A stretch of 64,000 bases of DNA from Lanius collurio (taxonomy: Eukaryota; Chordata; Aves; Passeriformes; Laniidae). This document shows, in pieces, positions 58,406 through 64,000 of the stretch; position 1 is the first letter of the stretch, and each line of letters begins with the position of its first letter. The DNA is taken from contig JACBWW010000047.1 of the NCBI GenBank assembly GCA_020086605.1, forward strand, positions 5,636,318-5,700,317, read 5' to 3'. The notes under the pieces were generated by a model. The model saw only the letters and a program-made list of their open reading frames with translations, was not told the origin of the DNA and ran no database searches. Made by a program: the position numbers and the translations under genes.

Positions 58406-58835
58406 AATCGTAGAATCCCAAAATGGTTTCGGTTGGAAGAGACCTTAAAGCCCATCCAGTGCCACTCCTGCCATGGCAGGGACACCTCCCACTGTCCCAG
58501 GCTGCTCCCAGCCCCAATGTCCAGCCTGGCCTTGGGCACTGCCAGGGATCCAGGGGCAGCCACAGCTGCTCTGGGCACCCTGTGCCAGGGCCTGCCCACC
58601 CTCACAGGGAACAGTTCCTTCCTCCTGTCTAATCCAAATCTATCCTACTTCAGCAGAGGCTATTCCCCTTTGTCCTGGCACTGCAGGCCCTTGTCCAAAG
58701 TCCCTCTCCTGGCTCTCTTGGAGCCCCTTTAGGCACTAAAATGCACTCAATGCACTCTAAGCTCTCTCCAGAGCCTTCTCCCTTCTCCAGGTTGAACACT
58801 CCCAGCTTGTCTCCTGTCTTATCTCCAGCACAAGA
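58406..58835 (-). mobile_element. CR1 LINE, 3' portion, antisense
   Basis: 'gaatcgtagaatcccaaaat' through the complete main-type 3' body, 'cacagggaacagttccttcc', to 'agagccttctcccttctcc' and 'cttgtctcctgtcttatct'. Second longest copy in the window. Confidence 0.93.
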
Positions 58836-60446
58836 ACACTTTTTATCACCTTGCTTTCAGTAAACCCAGACAGCTCTTTCAGGGGAGTTTACTTGTTAAA
58901 TTATCCACAGTGCTGCAGATGCTCGGCTCTTTATTTTGGTCGTATATTTCAAAGAACAGTTTCTCCAGCAAACAGTGCAACAGCTGTGGCTGATAAAACT
59001 CCTGGGTGCCATCATTATCCTTTCTCCTGATACAGACTGTCAGATTTACCATCTAGTTTGGGCTTGGATGCTGGTACTTTGAAGCCAGCCAAAAATAAAA
59101 TGGAGCTGGGTAGCCTTCACATGACAGTAGAAGGATTCACAAGGTTGGAAAACTCATGGAACTGCAATTATCAAACCAGAGGAAGGAGCTGTGTCCAACG
59201 CAGGTACCAGAACCTAGTCTGGATGTGACAGGGATCTGCAGTGATACATTCTCCCATGCTTGGCCATAGGGATCTTGCTACAAGACTGAGGATTTTGGAA
59301 GGTGGACTCCTGTGCAAACATGAAAGAAGTTCTGTGAAGATCTCTTACATATTTCCAAGCTGGATTCCCAGAGCATCCATCAGTTTGGGGTGCCTCAGTT
59401 ACTGATTGTCTATGAATCCATCTGTGAAGTCACACTCTAAAAGCCTCTCCTGAGGTTTCTCCTACAAAGTCGACCTGGAAACCTCTCCAAAAGCATCCTT
59501 AGTCTTTAGCATGCAACTGCACAGAGCGTGAGGTCACACCCTTGGCAGGATATGTACCTGCAGCTCTCGGAATCCTGTGGCAGCCAGGTGAAGTGCTGGT
59601 TTCTGGCATGCACACACCTGAGCACTGGCAAAGGGGGCCAGGCCACCAGGGAACACGTGAGCTTCACAGCTTCCCCTCACTGCCAGCCTGGACGGGTTTC
59701 ACACCAGCAGAGAAACGATCCCTGCTCCCAAGGCATCCCATCTCCCGTGGGTTTTCATGAGCCAGCAGGACAGCCCCTCTTGCACAACAGCAGCCTTACA
59801 GTTGGGTTTAAAGAAGCATTTTTGCTCTTCTGGACTTGAGCCCAAAGTCCCGCTTGGAGTAACTCACATTCACGTCAGCAGAACAACCCCAGCCAAACAG
59901 AAAGTTCTCTCTTTTTTTTTTTTTCCTTCCCCTTTAATTAAACTGTTATTCTCTCAAATCAAATGTGAGCATTCTCCTCATTCCAAACTAAGAAAGGTCA
60001 CAGGTGAATGCTGCCTGTGAAATTAAAAACTGACTTGAGACAGCTTCACTTTAAGCAGAAAGTATCTATTTTTTTTTTGCTGTATGCCTCCTCACTAAGC
60101 CAATGGTTGGAACTGAAGTGGGGCAGGTTTTTAGACTACCAAGTGCAGAAGATATTTTCTGTCTGCATTCCTCCTTCAGAAGAGATAAATCAAGCCTGGA
60201 GAAATGAGGATGCTGCAGCTCCTTGTGTCGTGGAAGGGTGATCATGCCCAAAACACCCCGTTTGCCACAGCTGCTCCCTTTGTTGCCAGCACCACCAGAA
60301 GCTTTGCTGGCAAAAACAAACCCTCCCTGTCACTGCTGCTTTGCTCATACCAGGTAGTGGCATTTCCAATATTACTCATGCCCAGAAAGTCCCAACGTCA
60401 GAAGGGCCGCACTTACACCCAGTCCAGCTGCCTTGAGGTCCCAAAA
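58836..60446. other. Non-coding sequence
   Basis: Nothing recognised. Two T runs occur, at 59911-59922 and 60070-60078. Confidence 0.55.
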
Positions 60447-60785
60447 GAATCATTTCTGTTGTAAAAGACATTTGGGATCGCCAAGTCCAGCTGTCAACCC
60501 AGCAGCACCACCACGTTCTCCACCAAACCACATCCACGCAGTTGCTGGACACTTCCAGGAGTGGTGACTCCACCACTACCTTGGGCAGCGGGTGCCAACT
60601 CTTTGCAAACCTTCCTATGAAGAAATATTCCCTTAAATCCAGCCTAAACCTCCCCTGGCACAATTTGAGGGCCGTTCCCTCTCCTCCTGTCCCTTGTTCC
60701 CTGGGAGCAGAGCCCGACCCCCACCTGGCTGCCCCCCGGCCCCCTCGGGCAGTTGCAGAACCCTCAGCTCCCACCCGCCCTTAAA
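60447..60785 (-). mobile_element. CR1 LINE, classical type, antisense
   Basis: 'gacatttgggatcgccaagt', 'ggtgactccaccactacctt', 'gaagaaatattcccttaaat', 'ctaaacctcccctggcacaa' and 'gcagagcccgacccccacct'. It matches the 9.0-kb copy in order but extends further through the segment after 'cctcccctggcac'. Confidence 0.92.
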
Positions 60786-62850
60786 AAACCTCGTTACAAC
60801 CCTCAGCCATTTATTTCCAGCCTGCCTGGGTGTTTTGCAGTGAGTGGGGTACAGAAACCCTGGAGACTGACAGAAAACAACAGAGTTAAAAGAATAGAGT
60901 GGAATTACCCATCCCCTGTGCATTAACTGGCTTCAGATGGTACCAGCTTGCTGTTGTTTTTTCTGCCTCTCTGGCAGGGAGTGTTTTATTTGCTTAGTAA
61001 AGTTTTCACATGCAATATGTTGTTGCTGTTTTGTTTTGTTTCTGAAATCCCTTACCTATATATTTATTACAGACAGATATTATACCCTGGCAGTAAAGGA
61101 ACGCTGCAAAGTGCTAGTTAACTTCTCAGAGCTGCCTGAATAATTCCATAAATACGAGGGGACTGAAATGACAACAATAAAGGGATCTGTACTTTGAACA
61201 ATAAATATGAACTGGAGCTCTGCTTTGGATTTGAGGCATGCTGCAGCTAATAGGTATTCAGCTTGTGTGGGCCACTGACATTTAAATAAACACATGTGCA
61301 GTCCAAGGGGGTTGGCTGCAGAGCCTCTTGTCAATTGAATCCAGCCCTGGGAACACTGAGAGAGTGGTTCAGGATTGCAAGAATTCCACACTGGGCTCTA
61401 GCCCTCGGTGGGATCTCTCCTGAAACCATAAGATGTCCTCCGTGGGGAAAAAATAAAGGAGGGGGGAACACAATGGGAATGAGGAGAGGGGGGTCTAACC
61501 CCCCCCCTCAAATATGTGGCTTCAAAGAAATGCTGAAAATATAAGAAAAATGCCTGGCGGGCTGCCCACTGCAGGCTGAAGGAGAACTCAGCCCCTCAAG
61601 CTGAGACAGCTCAGCAACCTTAACAGCATTCCTGCACTGCCTTGGGAAAAAATCACCTCTGAACAGGGCCATTTCACGTGAATTTGCAGAGCCAGCCAGA
61701 GTGTACTCTGAAAATCTGTTCCTGCTGGGAGGGGAGCAGGAAGGATCCTGGGACAACACCTTTGTGCAGCTCCTGGGGCCTGCAGAGCCAGCTTTGGTTA
61801 CATCAGCTTTCCTGCAAAGGTAGCCCTAAAATCAAGGATTGTTTGGCAGCATCAGACACACAGAGAGGGATGGGTGTATGTGGTGCTCTCACACCAAAAC
61901 ATCTGAAAGACCTTGAAGTGTCTCCAGTAACTGTTTTGAGTGATTCCCATAAACCTTAAGCATTCATAGCCTACATATTCTCCCTCAGTATTGCAGAAAA
62001 CACAATTTCACATCCAGGTGTCACCTTTTCACTCACCAGGGCAAACGAGGGATTACCCAGGAACAAGGAGGCATCAGCTCTGGAGCTGTCAGCTTCAGAA
62101 GGAGGGAAGTGTCCTGCTTAAAAAATAAAATTAAATAAAACCAACAACAAAATAAACAAAATAAAAATTAAAAAAAAAAATCCAAAGAGGAATGAATTGA
62201 GCCACTTATCACTGAGTTCAACACCGAGCAAAACAGTGGAGGCTGTGCAATAACATTACAGATAATTAGAAAGCTGGGATGTAAGGAAACCATTCCTTTG
62301 GCAGCTGGAATCGTGGGCTCCTGGGAAATCCTTTGTGGCCACCAATGCATGCAGAATGGGGGCAATTTACTTGATACCATGTACTCTGGTTTCTCAAAAG
62401 CTCCCTCACTTGGGGCACCTTGGAAATTAATCTCCCCTGGGATTAGAAGAAAGAGTCTCAAGTGAATTCCAAACCAGTAGGAAACAGGAAGGGACAGGTA
62501 GGAATAAATGGTTATTTTTCACAGCAGAGGGAATCCCAGTGGAATCCCTGAGCAGTTTGGGTGGTGGCATGTGCTGTTCTCAGAGTCTAAAGGATCAGGA
62601 AAAGGGGTATTGGAGCAATTTGCAGAAGGAAAAAAAATGACTTAAAGCAGCAGAAATCCGTGAGAATTAGAAAAAAACTGCAAAGGACTGTGGGACATGG
62701 CAATAAAAGAGAGCCCCAGGTGCAGGAACACAAAACCAGGCTGAGTTCACCTTAGCCCCTCCCTCAGTATTCCCAAAGAAAGAGAGAATCCAAAGCAACT
62801 CTCAGTTCACTCCCAAGCAGCGAGCAAAGGAATGCACAGAGCACAAGGAA
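60786..62850. other. Non-coding sequence with A-rich tract
   Basis: A long A-rich low-complexity run lies at about 62118-62181, and homopolymer G/C strings at 61487-61508. No gene is recognised. Confidence 0.5.
62118..62181. repeat. A-rich low-complexity tract
   Basis: Over 60 bases of almost only A with scattered T and C (aaaataaaattaaataaaac and similar). Confidence 0.88.
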
Positions 62851-63140
62851 TTCACAGAATTATGGAATGGTTTGGGCTGGAAGGGACCCTAAAATCACCC
62901 ATCCCACCCGTGCCATGGCAGAGACACCTCCCACTGTCCCAGGCTGCTCCCAGCCCCAATGTCCAGCCTGGCCTTGGGCACTGCCAGGGATCCAGGGGCA
63001 GCCACAGCTGCTCTGGGCACCCTGTGCCAGGGCCTGCCCACCCTCACAGGGAACAATTCCTGCCCAATATCCCATCCAGCCCTGCCCTATGGCAGTGGAA
63101 GCCATTCCCTGTGTCCTGGCACTACTCCAGACCCTTGGGA
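62851..63140 (-). mobile_element. CR1 LINE, 3' portion, antisense
   Basis: 'ttcacagaattatggaatgg' through the complete main-type body to 'cctgcccaatatcccatcc' and 'cctgtgtcctggcactactc'. It shares its upstream end with the copies at 5.9 and 36.3 kb. Confidence 0.93.
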
Positions 63141-63879
63141 ATCCGGAGATGGATGATGGTGGCTCCTTCTAACAGTACCACAGCACTTTTAGTGCACATC
63201 ACTGAAATGACACAGGTTAAAAACTGAAATAAGGCCCTTTTCCCATGCAAATATTCCATTGAACATCCTTTTCATCAAGCATGCCTTCCCAGGCAGTGTC
63301 AGGGAGCAAAGACTCGGGCCTGCCTCCGGCCAGCTGCTCCTGCGTTTCACAGATTCACTCTGGATCCGGCCCTAATCGGGACAGAAAGGGAAACCATGGA
63401 GAGGAGGCTGGGAGAGAATGTCCAGCATGCGTCCCTAATGCAGCCAGGCCTTTCAAAACAGCTCCTCCAAACAGAGCCCCCAAAAACACCCTGATGGCAA
63501 GAGGATTTAGGCATGGATGTAACTTCCAAGGCATTCTGCTGAGAAAAGGAAAGTTTGGAGCGAGGGGATTTTTTTTTTCCCCACAACTTCCTTGCTGGAG
63601 GACAATCAGGGAGAGAACCTTGTGTGTTAAAGTGTTTGGAAAAGAGTTTAGACGGCTAAAACAAACAATAACGTCACTGGAATCAATTACTTCTCATTAA
63701 CAAAGTCATTTGTGCCTTGTAAAGCAAATTAAAGGTGAAATAATTGAACTTGTAAGCAGTCACCCTAAGCTGTTCCTCCTCCCAAATTCTACATTTAAAA
63801 AGGGAGGTCACATGGATGGACAGGGACACAGCCCTGGAGAATCAGCATCATCCCTGAAAAGGGAGGTTTCACCTCACTA
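63141..63879. other. Non-coding sequence
   Basis: Nothing recognised. T run at 63570-63578. Confidence 0.5.
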
Positions 63880-64000
63880 AGCCATGGTGGTCCTGTAAAG
63901 GAGTCGAAACCCAGATCAGTGGTTGTGATCTTCCTGGATTTCCAAAAGCATTTCCAGTCTTTTTCACTGGGAGCTCTGAGGTACCTTAGGATCAGAGGGT
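63880..64000 (+). mobile_element. Possible CR1 reverse-transcriptase fragment at window edge
   Basis: One frame reads VVIFLDFQKHFQ, close to the LINE reverse-transcriptase motif in which a hydrophobic pair precedes LDF, K and F. The second aspartate of the family's usual AFD is not visible (HFQ here). It continues open to the edge of the window. If real, it is an internal piece of a CR1 or related LINE in sense orientation and the rest lies outside. Confidence 0.4.

Overview
This window looks like bird nuclear DNA, probably from a songbird. The evidence is about thirty copies or fragments of the CR1 LINE in both orientations. Their 3' ends carry the avian block reading (antisense) 'cagaatggtttgggttgga'. 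Several long copies share a nearly identical 3' body of the kind I associate with passerine CR1 families. Almost all the rest is single-copy, AT/GC-mixed non-coding sequence with simple repeats. Nothing bacterial is present: no operons, ribosome binding sites, insertion sequences or CRISPR.

Layout. From 1 to about 49 kb there is non-coding sequence with scattered CR1 pieces, two minisatellites (21-bp unit at 8.5 kb; 35-bp unit with 19 copies at 17.8-18.45 kb) and a few candidate regulatory clusters. From about 49.8 to 51.4 kb there is a CpG island, interrupted by a 378-base assembly gap. It carries CCAAT boxes, a TATA-like box, GC boxes, a CACGTG, two YY1-type sites and a consensus RFX X-box. 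This is the one clear gene-start region. The minus strand shows the better promoter-to-splice-donor order, so much of 1-50 kb may be a long first intron of a minus-strand gene. From 51.4 to 64 kb the sequence is again non-coding and CR1-rich, and ends in a fragment resembling a CR1 reverse-transcriptase reading frame.

Coding content. I recognise no known protein. I list short minus-strand candidate exons (4.6, 12.5, 17.1 and 46.4 kb) that combine splice-like borders with an open frame. I also list a 78-codon minus-strand frame at 4.6 kb with a signal-peptide-like start. All are low confidence: pyrimidine tracts are common on the minus strand here and will give acceptor look-alikes by chance. 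The long frames crossing the N gap or lying inside CR1 copies are artefacts.

Most worth checking: the CpG-island promoter with two identical oppositely oriented X-boxes 2.3 kb apart; the MEF2/E-box cluster beside the 4.6-kb candidate exon and small peptide frame; and the six-unit higher-order structure in the 35-bp minisatellite.
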